Assembly: GCA_013365365.1 (NCBI GenBank)
Contig: JABVXU010000021.1
Coordinates: 186,001 to 250,000, forward strand
Direction of reading: 5' to 3'
Length of the DNA: 64,000 bases
DNA from: Cruorifilaria tuberocauda
Lineage: Eukaryota > Nematoda > Chromadorea > Rhabditida > Onchocercidae
The first letter of the stretch is position 1. Each line of letters opens with the position of its first letter. The notes under the pieces are model-generated. The model did not search any database, was not told where the DNA came from, and was given only the letters and a program-made list of their open reading frames with translations. The position numbers and the translations under genes were made by a program. Of the stretch, positions 53,808 through 64,000 are shown piece after piece.

Positions 53808-56800
53808 CTGATCTGTTCTGTTCTTATCTGATCGGTTCTGTAAGCGCTCGGGACTTCCCGGACCTTTGACTCCTTCTAATTTATCAACTCAACCAACAGT
53901 TCAAAATTGTCCCAAATTGTTATTGTTGTAATCTCCACTTTTATCAATAAAATAATACCTAATAAAACAATACAATATTGTTCTCCAACTAACATTCCAA
54001 CAACAAGGAAACCCAATTTTCACGACAAAGTTAATTTTAATTTAATCCATTCAGATTGAAATGCTTGAAATAGATGCTTCGGATATGACCAATCCGATTT
54101 TACAGTTTGATGAAATTATAAAATTTCATGAAATCAAGCAGAGATTTGCGAAAGAATCAAAGTTGTCTGAGTTCAAAAACTACTCAGAATAACCGGTAAC
54201 CTATTACGTCAAGTATGAAGTCATCTACTGTTCAATCAATGGTATTAACGATTATTATTGAGCCTTAAATTTCAGTTGCGCTTTATGCACTAAAAAATTT
54301 GCCATTTATGCTATAGAAATTATAAGATAATATAAGTAATGATGCAATAGGCAAAAGAATTTGGGAGAGTGGCATAAGCGACGTTTTTCAGTTTTATTTG
54401 AAATTTTTTTTATTCGTCTTGAATACAGAAATTTATAAAATTCATTTTAGAAGGACAATAATCATAAGAATAAAATGCATTACAGACGTGTGAAGTTAGA
54501 GAATCGGTATGAGTATTCTTTCCACGTGTTCCTTCTTCTTCAATTCTAAGGGAAGAACAAAAAGACTTTTCACTATAAGTAATATCTAATCAAAAGAGAC
54601 GAATTTTTCTCTCTCGGAACGATCGTCATCGAAATATATCGCTGAATAAAATAATTTCATATAAACACTTCGGTGAATAAAAAGAATATAGGGTAAAAAA
54701 AAGTTCCTAAAGAAACGCGAAGAGATAGAAAGTAATGTTACACTACTTTATTGTTTAACGAACTGCAGTTGAATTAACTTTCGTAGGTAGAGTAATTTGT
54801 CATTCAACAGTTCACAAAACAATAATTCGTCAACAAAATATGAGCAAGTCAAACGGAAGAAAAGCGATCTTCATATTTATTGATCTCAGAATGGAAACTA
54901 TCGGGAATAAATTGAGTACTTAATATGAACAAGATACAAACAGTAAATGTTGAAGAGAAAGTTTCGAGAGAATCGAGAGAAGACATTGCTAAAACTTTTT
55001 TAAAAATTGTGAAATAATTATGTTTGATTTATTCTGAAAAAAGAAGTAAAGTAAGTCATCGGTTATTTACCTTCTCTTCTTTAATGATCGATCATTTGAA
55101 CCGAAAGATTGTAAGTAAAAACTTCAAGCAAAGGCTAACAGATATAAAGAATTGGCGAAAATTGTATTAAAATGCAACAAAAGAGGAAAAAAAATCACAA
55201 TTAATTTTCGTTCTAACTTTGGCAACAATATTAACCTACTTTCTGAAATAAACGATATCTGCTAAATTAGAAAGGAATATTACATTACTCTACAAGTGCT
55301 CTGGGAAGTGACATGGATCACATGCTATATGGCATTAATGAAATTGCACAAATTCATATCTTACAGGCTGCGTTTTTACAACATTGCCATTACATCGCCA
55401 CTTAAAATGAACAGAAGTTTCTTCTCCTTAGAACTTGAACAGTTTTGTATTAAAGCATTCCGATAATCTTCTACATATCAATTTAAAAAAATCTCTGCAG
55501 TAAGATGGTGCAAAAAAAAGTATATGAAAGGAGATTTAGGCAGTTTAAAATTTAAACATTAAAATTAATTAGTAATCAAAAGTATTACTAAATAAATAGT
55601 CCAATTAAGTGAATCGATAATTTATACTAAATTTTGAAATTTACAGGACTGAATACCATTGCATTCAAGTAAATTCATTAACAAATCGCTCTCAAACGAT
55701 AGAAATAAGCGCCTCGTTTATAGATTCATAAAATAAGCCTTGAATGGAATCAATCAAGATGTCTCATTTGTAATAACAATATAGCAAAATACGAAATTTC
55801 TAAAAAACAAGTTCGTTCTGATCAACAAATAATAACCTTTTTTTTCTTCCTCACTCACAGTTGCTATTGCAGTTGTCATGTAATTTGACATTTCAGGATA
55901 AGATGAGAATGAGGCTGTGTTTCAGAATACGAAATTTCCATCATAAATTTGAATAAGCAAGCCAAATCCTTCTAAAACGATACGATTTCGTCTTATATCA
56001 TCGTTTATACAAAATAGAAATCGATTAGGTGAAACAATCTTTCTGAAATAGACATTCCTGATTTGTCAAATCAAACATAATTAAACTAAATGAAAGGAAT
56101 TTTGGAAAAATGAGGTACGGAGAGACGATCTATGCTCATCAAAAATGTTATCAACAACCAAAAATTTTACCTCAGCAAATATTTCAGCAGAAGAAAATTA
56201 AAAACGAAAAATAGAATAATCTGGATAAGATTGTAACAAGTTAATCAGCTTTATAAAAAACTTCCTAATTGCTGCTATTTAATGATTCTTGCGTTTATAA
56301 TATTAAACCATGAAAAACCTTATAGGTAATTACGCACGGTTCCTCAGAATGTAATAAATTGAATATATTATGAAGAGAAGGAATTATGCATGATAATTTT
56401 GGAGTAATGAAGTCTCCACAAGAATGTGTGACGAAGAAATATCGATTGAGAGAGAGAGAGAAAAAGAGAGTACACGATGTTGTATTGTTGAATTGTTGAA
56501 ACACATTCATGCTTCATAGTGAATTTGGAATAATGAAGTAATTAATAGAGAACATTGAAAGTAATTAAAAGAGACATACAAGTAATGATGAGTGATAGGA
56601 AAGTGGAATATCCCAATGGATGAATGTTTTCTTAAATTTTGTTAAATGGATAGCAACATGAGTGTTTGCATGAAATTTCCTTACTCAAATTTCCTCGACC
56701 TAAGAACAATAAAAGAATCGCCAAATTTAAAATTTAAATTGTCAATTGCTATGGTAAAGAGAAAGCGGGGAGTGAGCACAGGTCTGACGACAATAAAAAC

Positions 56801-59059
56801 AGCGAAATCAACAATTTAGCACGGATGAATATGAATTTCGAAACGAGATCGATAATTTGTCGAAGATAACAAGCTTTCATCTGTTCCTTCACCAGTCATC
56901 CTGCTTATCATTGAAGTTTAATTACTATGCCCTTGGCATGTTCATCCATTGCTTTTATCGCTGTAAGTACATACTTGAAGCAGATATAGTAAAGTGCGGC
57001 AAAAGTACATGTGAACACTATACTCGTATCCGTTTAATAATATTTAATAAATCTAAACGCTTTAATTCTTTTCCTTTTCATACCAAGATGTTATGTTAAA
57101 TTATCGTACCGAAAGTTTTATATTCTTTAATTGCATTACTCCTCCTGAGTTAGCATCGTAGACCTCCAGTAAACTCCTCATTCTTCCATTTCATCAAAAT
57201 AATGATCAACAGAATTCCTTGCCTTTTCATGATAATTTAACATAGCTGAAATCTAAAATAATATATCGTAATTTTATTATTTCATAAATATATTTAATGT
57301 CACATGATATCCCTACAAGTAGTGGATGAACAGGCTGAACAATATATGGAAACAAAATCTTATAATATAGGACAGTGATTGGTAGCTAGCAGATCTTCTG
57401 AAGCAATCATCAAGAATCTTCCATCCATATATCACGTAACCTCCTTACATGATCTACGCCAGAGAAATATTTCTATGAAACATAAGGAATATTTTTTAAA
57501 ACTTATAAAATATACTGTATGCTCTACAGTGCATTTTAAAAAATTTCAAAAAACACTCGTTATGTTCCATTTCAGAAATTTTATTTCAAAATGAAAAAAA
57601 AACTTGAATTATGATAGCTTATAAATCAGAAATAAACGCATAAATCTGATGATTGTGATTCCAGAAAACCGTAGTAAAAATCATTGGATAAAAGCTGTTT
57701 CCATCACTATTGATTAATTATATTCAAAAACTCTGATTTATCAGATTTTCAAATCTTCATAAAAAATAAGAAAAGAGTTTTGTATTGCTGAGTTGTTTGA
57801 GTATTTTGTCAAGGCATTTTTGAAAATTGAGCTGAAAATCAGAAACGTTGTTTGCCGAGCAGTTTAAAAGAGAATTGCATGGATATTTCACAAGAGATTA
57901 AATGACAGTATAAACGGATACACAGTGGATGTCATATAATCAAAAAACACTGATTTTTGTTGCTCATATTTTAGCAGCGTGGCACTTCTTATATTGCATA
58001 GATTAACTAACAGTTGAAGAGTCCTTAAATAGGTAGCAATACTTAATATCCAAGAAATTTGGCAGTTTACTTAATCAGAACAGAAAAAACACTGTCATAA
58101 AGTTTCCACTGCTTTTGTCGACTTCCATTAGCAAGTCTTTGCGTGGATAAAAAATCAGCACAAATCAAAACGAACCAAAACACGTGCTTCGTACGAATTT
58201 CTAGAAAACTCTAATCACTTTATAAAAATTAAAATCAGAAGCATGAACTTCATAAATATTCATAAACAGATAATAGATGCACTCATGTTTTTTTTACCTA
58301 GTCCATCGATGATGCGAACAAGAGTTGGTTATGACAGTTATTTTTCCTCTTTCTGCGAAATCTTTAATTCAAAGATGAAATAACAGAAATTATTAATAAG
58401 ATATTTAGATTGCTATCAGGAGATATAAATTATAATATTTAACAAATAAGCCAAAATACACTTTCAGTTCAAAATTGAATCATATATTGCAACCAATCAC
58501 AACAAAACGATATTGGTTGTTATATTTCAATAAAATGATTATTAAGTAAAATGATTAAAACCATAATAACTTTGAACGACTTGAAAATATAGAAAAATAG
58601 TGGCACAAATATAAAAAATATAGAAAAACTGCAGTACGGGAAGGACAAAAAATGAAAGAAATGAGTAATGTGCATGAACTCCCCATTGCAAAAATCATTG
58701 TGCTGATTCAATATCCAATTTTTGAGATGGTGCAAAACTCCGAAAACAAGAAAGTCATTAAATGAATAAATACAAAAATCACAATGTTATCGGTCACAAT
58801 GTCAATGTCAATCAAAAAATAACTGTCACACAAAATATGAAATGCCCAAATAAATTAATAAGTGATAAAATGGATACTGAAATCTATAAGCAACATTTTA
58901 CTTTTAAATCAATTTTTGGAAAAATTTTCAAGATGACGATGCACAATAATCCTCTACACTTGATCTAAGCAGTTTCATTATGGGCAGAAATAGAAAATCT
59001 AGGAGGAAAAAGATGAGATACCCGCAAACCTACTCGTAACAAGTATTTCGTTGTACTTA
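53808..59059. other. Gene-poor 5.2-kb stretch
   Basis: Lies upstream of the kinase gene and downstream of the TMEM165 gene. Only short frames of 60-80 codons without domains or paired splice sites were seen. A GA-rich simple repeat occurs around 56449-56470. It should include the TMEM165 3' UTR and the kinase promoter. Confidence 0.5.
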
Positions 59060-61109
59060 TTACGATTCCGGATTGACAAAGAAGGCAGAAAACGCAAACA
59101 GGATAAAGACCACGCCTCCAATCAACGTAACTAAAAAGTATAGCTTGAAACTATTAATAACAAATTTTTAACTACATGAATGGTTCCTTATAATCAAGTT
59201 ATAAAATATCGTAACTACTGTGGAAGGTAAGTATGTAAATTTAGCAATAACATGCACACCATATATGATGTTAAAATAGAATAAATAATTACTCTGCGAA
59301 AGAAATATTGCGCAATATAAAAAATTGTACTCGAAATCCTTACTTGTTCTTACTGATATATGAGTAGCAACAAGTCTACCTCCAACAACGGCAATTCCAG
59401 TACAAAAAGCGTGTCCAAGTATAGTGCCAATTACCACTCCGTAGATATTTTCACGTGCCGCCAACATTATTGTAGTCAACTGACTTCGATCGCCCCATTC
59501 CGCCAAAAATGTAAGCGTAAAGATTTCCAAAAAAAGTGTTGAAATCATACTTAAAAGTGCGCGCGTTGAACTGTAATTTAAATTAATATGCTAAAAGTAA
59601 TAGTGAGCACATAATTTCTATCTAGTATAACATTTCCTTTTGTCGAACAAAATTTTATACTTCCTAGACATTTTTTTCCGCTAATTTGGATGACGGTTAT
59701 TTGACCGTAAGTAAAATAAAAATCTTAAATTAATAGTAAAACCAAATTACCTCTGATTTGTCCCACTAATTCCTCCACTTTCCAGATCAGAAACTTTAGA
59801 AGAATCGGACAGCAGTTCCTTCTTTTGGATTTCCGTTTTTGCTTCTGTATAACCCTCCTGTCCATCAGCTGCAGACATTCGATATCCATCATATAACATC
59901 TTCATACCAAATAAAGCGAAAAGTGCAGTAGAAATAGAGTAAGTTAACAATCGTGGCATGACCTGAGTAAACCATCCCAGTCCAGCTCAAAAAGATTTCT
60001 CATAAATAAAGGAGAAACAAAAATTTGAGATACACTTTAAGAGAATAAAATGCGCAAATAATGCATGCAATCTAACAACAGCTTACAGTAAAATGAATTC
60101 GACTACATATTTGAAAAACTACATATAAAGTTTTGAAATGCACAGGAGTTCACTTTTAATCTATTTCTGACTAAAATACAGAAATACAAAATGGCACCTG
60201 ATAAAAGTGTCATCAGAATTAAAGCTGTCATTGCTCCAGAGAAAACGGTTAGTCGAGAATGCCTCATTGCCATGATTGCAGCAATAAACCATGTCTTGTC
60301 GCCTAATTCTGACACAACAATGACTGATATCGAAGCCAGCAATGCATGATAGAGTGTCAAGTCCTGCAATTTCTTGATTAGTGACGGAGATTTTGCAAAA
60401 GCTTACATAAAAATTATATGTAACAGTTTTCAAAAGTAAAAAATACTTTTAAATTTTTAAATTTTTAATATTGTGTTACCTAGACATAGTTAATAACTTC
60501 ATTATTATTTTTTTTTGAGTAAAAGGAAACCAAAATGCGCTGAGGTATATAGTAAAATCATGCCATAGATAATCTTAAAGAGCACTTTCCTTATATCCAT
60601 CATCAATCTCAGCACAAAAAGGAAAGGGACTTACAACAGATTTCTTGGATTTATTTTCGATAAGAATTGCAGCAATATCTTTGTCTGCATCGTTCAATTT
60701 GATAGATGCTTGTTGGTAAACTTCTTTTTCTGAGTTTGACTGAAAGATTTTCTCTAAATAAACTTGGGAATAAGGTAATTTATGAAACTCTGAAAACTTC
60801 ATTCCAGCAAAAAAAATTACTTTTTGATATCATTTTCTTTCATTATTTTTTTGTTCACTTATTTCTAGGGAAAATTTCTTACAAACCTTAACTTCATGCG
60901 ATTAATAACTGTACAGCCAATATCCTTCCATGTGAGATCTCATCAACTAGAACAATAATTTATCATATAAGAAAACTCACCAATAGAGAAATATTACCAA
61001 TATTATTAGTATTTCGTTGCTGTGAATCAGTGGCACATACAGCAAGTCCTAAGAAGTAAGAAGACAACAGTGCTACGACGAAGCATTCTGGATATGCAAA
61101 ATTCATCAT
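59060..61109 (-). CDS. TMEM165: TMEM165/GDT1-family Golgi cation (Mn2+/Ca2+) transporter
   Basis: UPF0016/GDT1 membrane protein on the minus strand. The start MMNFAYPECFVVALLSSYFL at 61109 is a signal peptide. A polar luminal segment follows (LPYSQVYLEKIFQSNSEKEV). The two family-defining motifs are present: SVIVVSELGDKTWFIAAIMA (ExGDKT) and LTFLAEWGDRSQLTTIMLAA (ExGDRS), each in a three-helix repeat, separated by a charged loop (GYTEAKTEIQKKELL). The last exon, about 59060-59140, gives VTLIGGVVFILFAFSAFFVN before the stop, as in human TMEM165. The family exchanges Ca2+/Mn2+ for H+ in the Golgi and supports glycosylation. Most joins could be checked by phase. Confidence 0.95.
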
Positions 61110-62194
61110 GAATAATCGGAATAACACAGAGCTAATCGGTAATTCATTGGAACATCATGTAGAAGGGATACTGAAGCGAGCAGTCCTATAATTAACAGAA
61201 AGTTTATCAATATGCTAACTATCGAAAGTCTAGAAAATGCTTCTTCTACAGATCATTTAGTTCTTTCAGTGGATTTGACGTTTGAAGTGGAAAAAAAGTC
61301 AAATCTTAAAGATTACGTTATCTAGTGGCTCTTGCTGACCTTCTACAAATGAAGATAACATGATTCCCACCAAAGATTAGACCAAATGATCAGAAGTGGA
61401 AATAAGTCTCCGGTGCCACAAAAAATTTAAACCGACCAATTTAATTTCTCTTTTTGTTTTCATGCATTGTTTCACATCACACAATAGAAGTTACTCCTTT
61501 CTAATGTCCCATGTTTCCACACACGTCATCCCGTTCTCATCTCTCACGTGCAATGTGCAACGTAAAAGCACGACGATGCATTCGTATGCCACGCAGAATG
61601 TTACACGTCAACAACAGTAAGAAACCAGTAAACCGACCTACTAAAAGCATACATTAACTCAATACAACTTGCAGATGTCTCTCGTCTCCTCCTCTTCTAT
61701 TATCCCTCACAATTCCTATTAATGCCTACCGTCTCTCAAACTAACGTTTGACATGTTTTCAACACTAATTCTGTGGCAAACTACCATAGATAATCCTTCT
61801 ACGTAGTGCGAATGAAATAACGTAGTGGACATAGAATATGAGCAAGCGTGAATGTAAGAATGGAGGTAAGTGGAAAAATGCAGTGAATTTGGAGAGGAAA
61901 AAGGCGCCTATATCTTCCGAATACATTCATTTCTAGCAATGTTACGTGAGTCCGATGAGAAAAGCGAGGATGGCCGAACATGAGAATAAGTCCCCAAGTT
62001 AGACGTACACGTCTTTTGAGATCACTTTGCTTTCTTAGAATGACACTGTCGAGAACTTGTGCGTACACTTCCTCCTTTATGGCTTCTTTGTAGTATCACT
62101 TTTCGACTATAGCATGATTAATAAAAACTCTGTCTTCCTCAAGCTTTAATTGCATTATGCTTGCAGCATTTTCTTCTTACCAGATTCGGTTGAT
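61110..62194. promoter_or_regulatory. Divergent intergenic region
   Basis: Between the TMEM165 start (minus) and the SPK-domain gene start (plus). Two open frames without domains (61396-61620 plus, 61799-62068 minus) occur here; I give them no function. Promoters for both genes are expected. Confidence 0.4.
62182..62183 (+). promoter_or_regulatory. Candidate SL trans-splice acceptor
   Basis: TTTTCTTCTTACCAG ends 11 bases before the ATG at 62195. It has a strong pyrimidine run and no upstream coding exon was found. Confidence 0.5.
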
Positions 62195-64000
62195 ATGGCT
62201 GTTCGTAACGCATACTCACTGTACGACGAACGATTAATGTGGGAATACGTTTTCGAGTATGCTTAACCTTCAGATTAACTTATGAATGTATTGACATAGC
62301 AAATGGTTATAATTTTCTATTGATTAACAATGAGCCAAACAGAAACTTTCAATACATCCTTTTTCTTAAATGACTTGTTTTTGAGTGGTGTCCTTGAAAA
62401 CAATTCCGTGAAAACTATTCTTAAATATAAGTTAAATAAATATAAGTTTATTCAGATATACAAAATTTTGCAGGAAACTTCAGGATGGAGATGAAGCTGC
62501 TTCTAAACCAAAGGGTTTAAAGTTGTGGAAAAAGTTTGAAGCCACTCAGAAAACCAATAAAACAGCTTCATCACTCGCTACACAGTAAAATTTTTTGATA
62601 TGCTTAGTTAGGCATGCTTTGTTTCGCTGTTATCTATCCGCTGAGAAAGTAAAAAAAGTCAGAAGACTAGATTGATTTTGTTTGTTTTGCCTTAGCAAAT
62701 CTTTTTTGTAGCTTCCGTAAGGTAATGTACGATCATATCGAAGAAGCTAAAATACCGGTGGAACAACAGTTATACATCGCTAGTCAGCTTGACCTACGAC
62801 TCTCCAAGCGCCAGCAAAAAATGTTTTTTTTAAGTCGCAATTTGTGAGGGAAATTATCACTACGATTTTGTACTGATTTTGCGAGCTGTCTAATTCTCGA
62901 AACATCTCTGAGTTTCTTTCTGAACACAGAAGTGTAATTATTCTTAGTTTCCACTTTCTAGTTTTTTTCTGGTTTTTCAAATTGAAATCAGAAGTAACAT
63001 TGAAATACCGCTGAATATGTCGTCCTAAAACGCTTTAATTTCCAGAATTGAATATAAAGGAAATATTTCAATCACCACTAATGATTTCGGCGTCGTGACT
63101 AAATATGAAAAAGAAGGTTCGTTTGCGCTCCTACTCGACCTCATTTGCCACCAAATTTTGGTTCGATAAATTATCGTTTTCATGTAGAAAAAATTTGGTA
63201 TTGATGAACTAATATAAAAGTTTGCGGCATGTGCTACAGAATTCCGCTGCATTTCAACATTACATGTCAGCTTTTGTTTTCGTAATCAGGGTCTAAACTG
63301 CAATAACCGAATCTGTAGTGCATTTTATATTAAATTAGAAGAAAGAGAACGAAAAGATGAATTATAACTTTTTAGGTAAAGAGTACTATCCATCTTTGCT
63401 CAAAAGAAAAATCTTATGCGGTATGCATTAATTTTAACTAGAAAAGGAATAGGCTTCTTTTCGTCACATATTAATAATTATCTTTTATATTTATGAATCT
63501 ATGTATGTTATAATATATAGAAATAAAGGTAGAATGAAGGTAGATAATGTCCTATCGTTTTATTTACTTCCATTTCCTTTATTCCGAATAGATTATGAAT
63601 CGTGTTAATATTTATATTCTTTCTGTTGTTTCCTGAAAGCTTGTTTTTATTCGTTAACATATTCTTTTATTTCAGAAGACGACGATATAAATGATGAACT
63701 TGGTTACGACGCATTTGAACTAAATGGTAATCTACATATAAAAGTCATGAAATAGTGTCATTTTTATGAAGCATTGAATATGTGATACAATGCTAACTCA
63801 GTTTAATATTCTGTATTTTAGGATCTATGTCGAAAATCGCGAAAATCTCTCGAAATTCTAACGGAAGTTCCATATCAGTAGCATGTTCGAGGTTAGTTAC
63901 TTCCTGCTTTTTGCTCTTATAAATTTATGGCTTATTGCTATCAGCCATAGTTTTTTTATAATTATAAGCCTGTCATAATATGACTAGCATAGGTTTATGG
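62195..64000 (+). CDS. SPK-domain-like nematode protein, 3' end beyond window
   Basis: Six exons in phase before the window edge: 62195-62256, 62474 to about 62588, about 62714-62821, about 63047-63117, about 63677-63726, and about 63822-63891 with a GT donor. The product opens MAVRNAYSLYDERLMWEYVF, then KPKGLKLWKKFEATQKTNKT, SSLATHFRKVMYDHIEEAKI, EQQLYIASQLDLRLSKRQQK and KGNISITTNDFGVVTKYEKE, followed by an acidic stretch and a Ser/Lys-rich segment. The helical WkkF...SLatHFRk pattern with the later ...G.vTkY block fits the nematode SPK domain found in chromatin proteins and kinases. A Rap1-type Myb fold is an alternative. Gene continues past the edge, so the C-terminal domains are unknown. 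Confidence 0.62.

Noticed and set aside
56449..56470. GA-rich simple repeat
   Set aside because: Ordinary low-complexity sequence with no sign of function.
57110..57200. Short minus-strand exon-like piece
   Set aside because: Only about 20 codons, with no partner exon and no clear splice sites.
61799..62068. 89-codon minus-strand frame
   Set aside because: Hydrophobic and basic text without a recognisable domain or paired splice sites; probably chance.

Overview
The window reads as nuclear DNA of a parasitic nematode, most likely a filarial worm. It is strongly AT-rich, its genes have many short introns with T-rich 3' splice sites, and several start codons sit just after a TTTCAG-like acceptor with no upstream coding exon, the layout expected for spliced-leader (SL) trans-splicing. 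The proteins are animal orthologues, and one carries what looks like a nematode SPK domain. I could run no searches, so species, orthology and exon ends are read by eye. No tRNA, rRNA, CRISPR array or intact transposon was recognised.

Layout. 1-2.8 kb (minus): a nitrobindin/THAP4-like protein whose lipocalin-like part is broken in frame. 3.7-7.6 kb (minus): EXO1 nuclease. 8.6-11.1 kb (plus): REI1/ZNF622 zinc-finger ribosome-assembly factor. 11.1-20.8 kb (plus): UTP-glucose-1-phosphate uridylyltransferase behind about 5.9 kb of mostly non-coding DNA that holds candidate alternative first exons. 22.9-26.8 kb (minus): a serine/proline-rich, tail-anchored protein I do not recognise. 28.65-29.9 kb (plus): an unrecognised gene. 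31-41.9 kb (minus): three head-to-tail housekeeping genes, SPOUT1-type RNA methyltransferase, phosphatidylserine decarboxylase and cytosolic seryl-tRNA synthetase. 42.8-44.1 kb (plus): an unrecognised small gene. 44.2-47.5 kb (minus): a divergent PP1-type phosphatase. 47.9-53.8 kb (minus): an AGC-family kinase. 53.8-59 kb: no gene seen. 59.1-61.1 kb (minus): TMEM165/GDT1 cation transporter. 62.2 kb to the end (plus): an SPK-domain protein that runs off the window.

Functionally this is ordinary euchromatic gene space (DNA repair, ribosome assembly, sugar-nucleotide supply, translation, mitochondrial lipid synthesis, Golgi ion balance, phosphorylation) and not one pathway. I found no clearly new multi-gene system. 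The points most worth a second look are two inferred GC-AG introns in a row in seryl-tRNA synthetase, a perfect 29-bp inverted repeat beside a 3' splice site in EXO1 (with a weaker parallel in the kinase gene), in-frame candidate alternative first exons for UGP, and single-base frame breaks in two genes that are either sequence errors or real decay.
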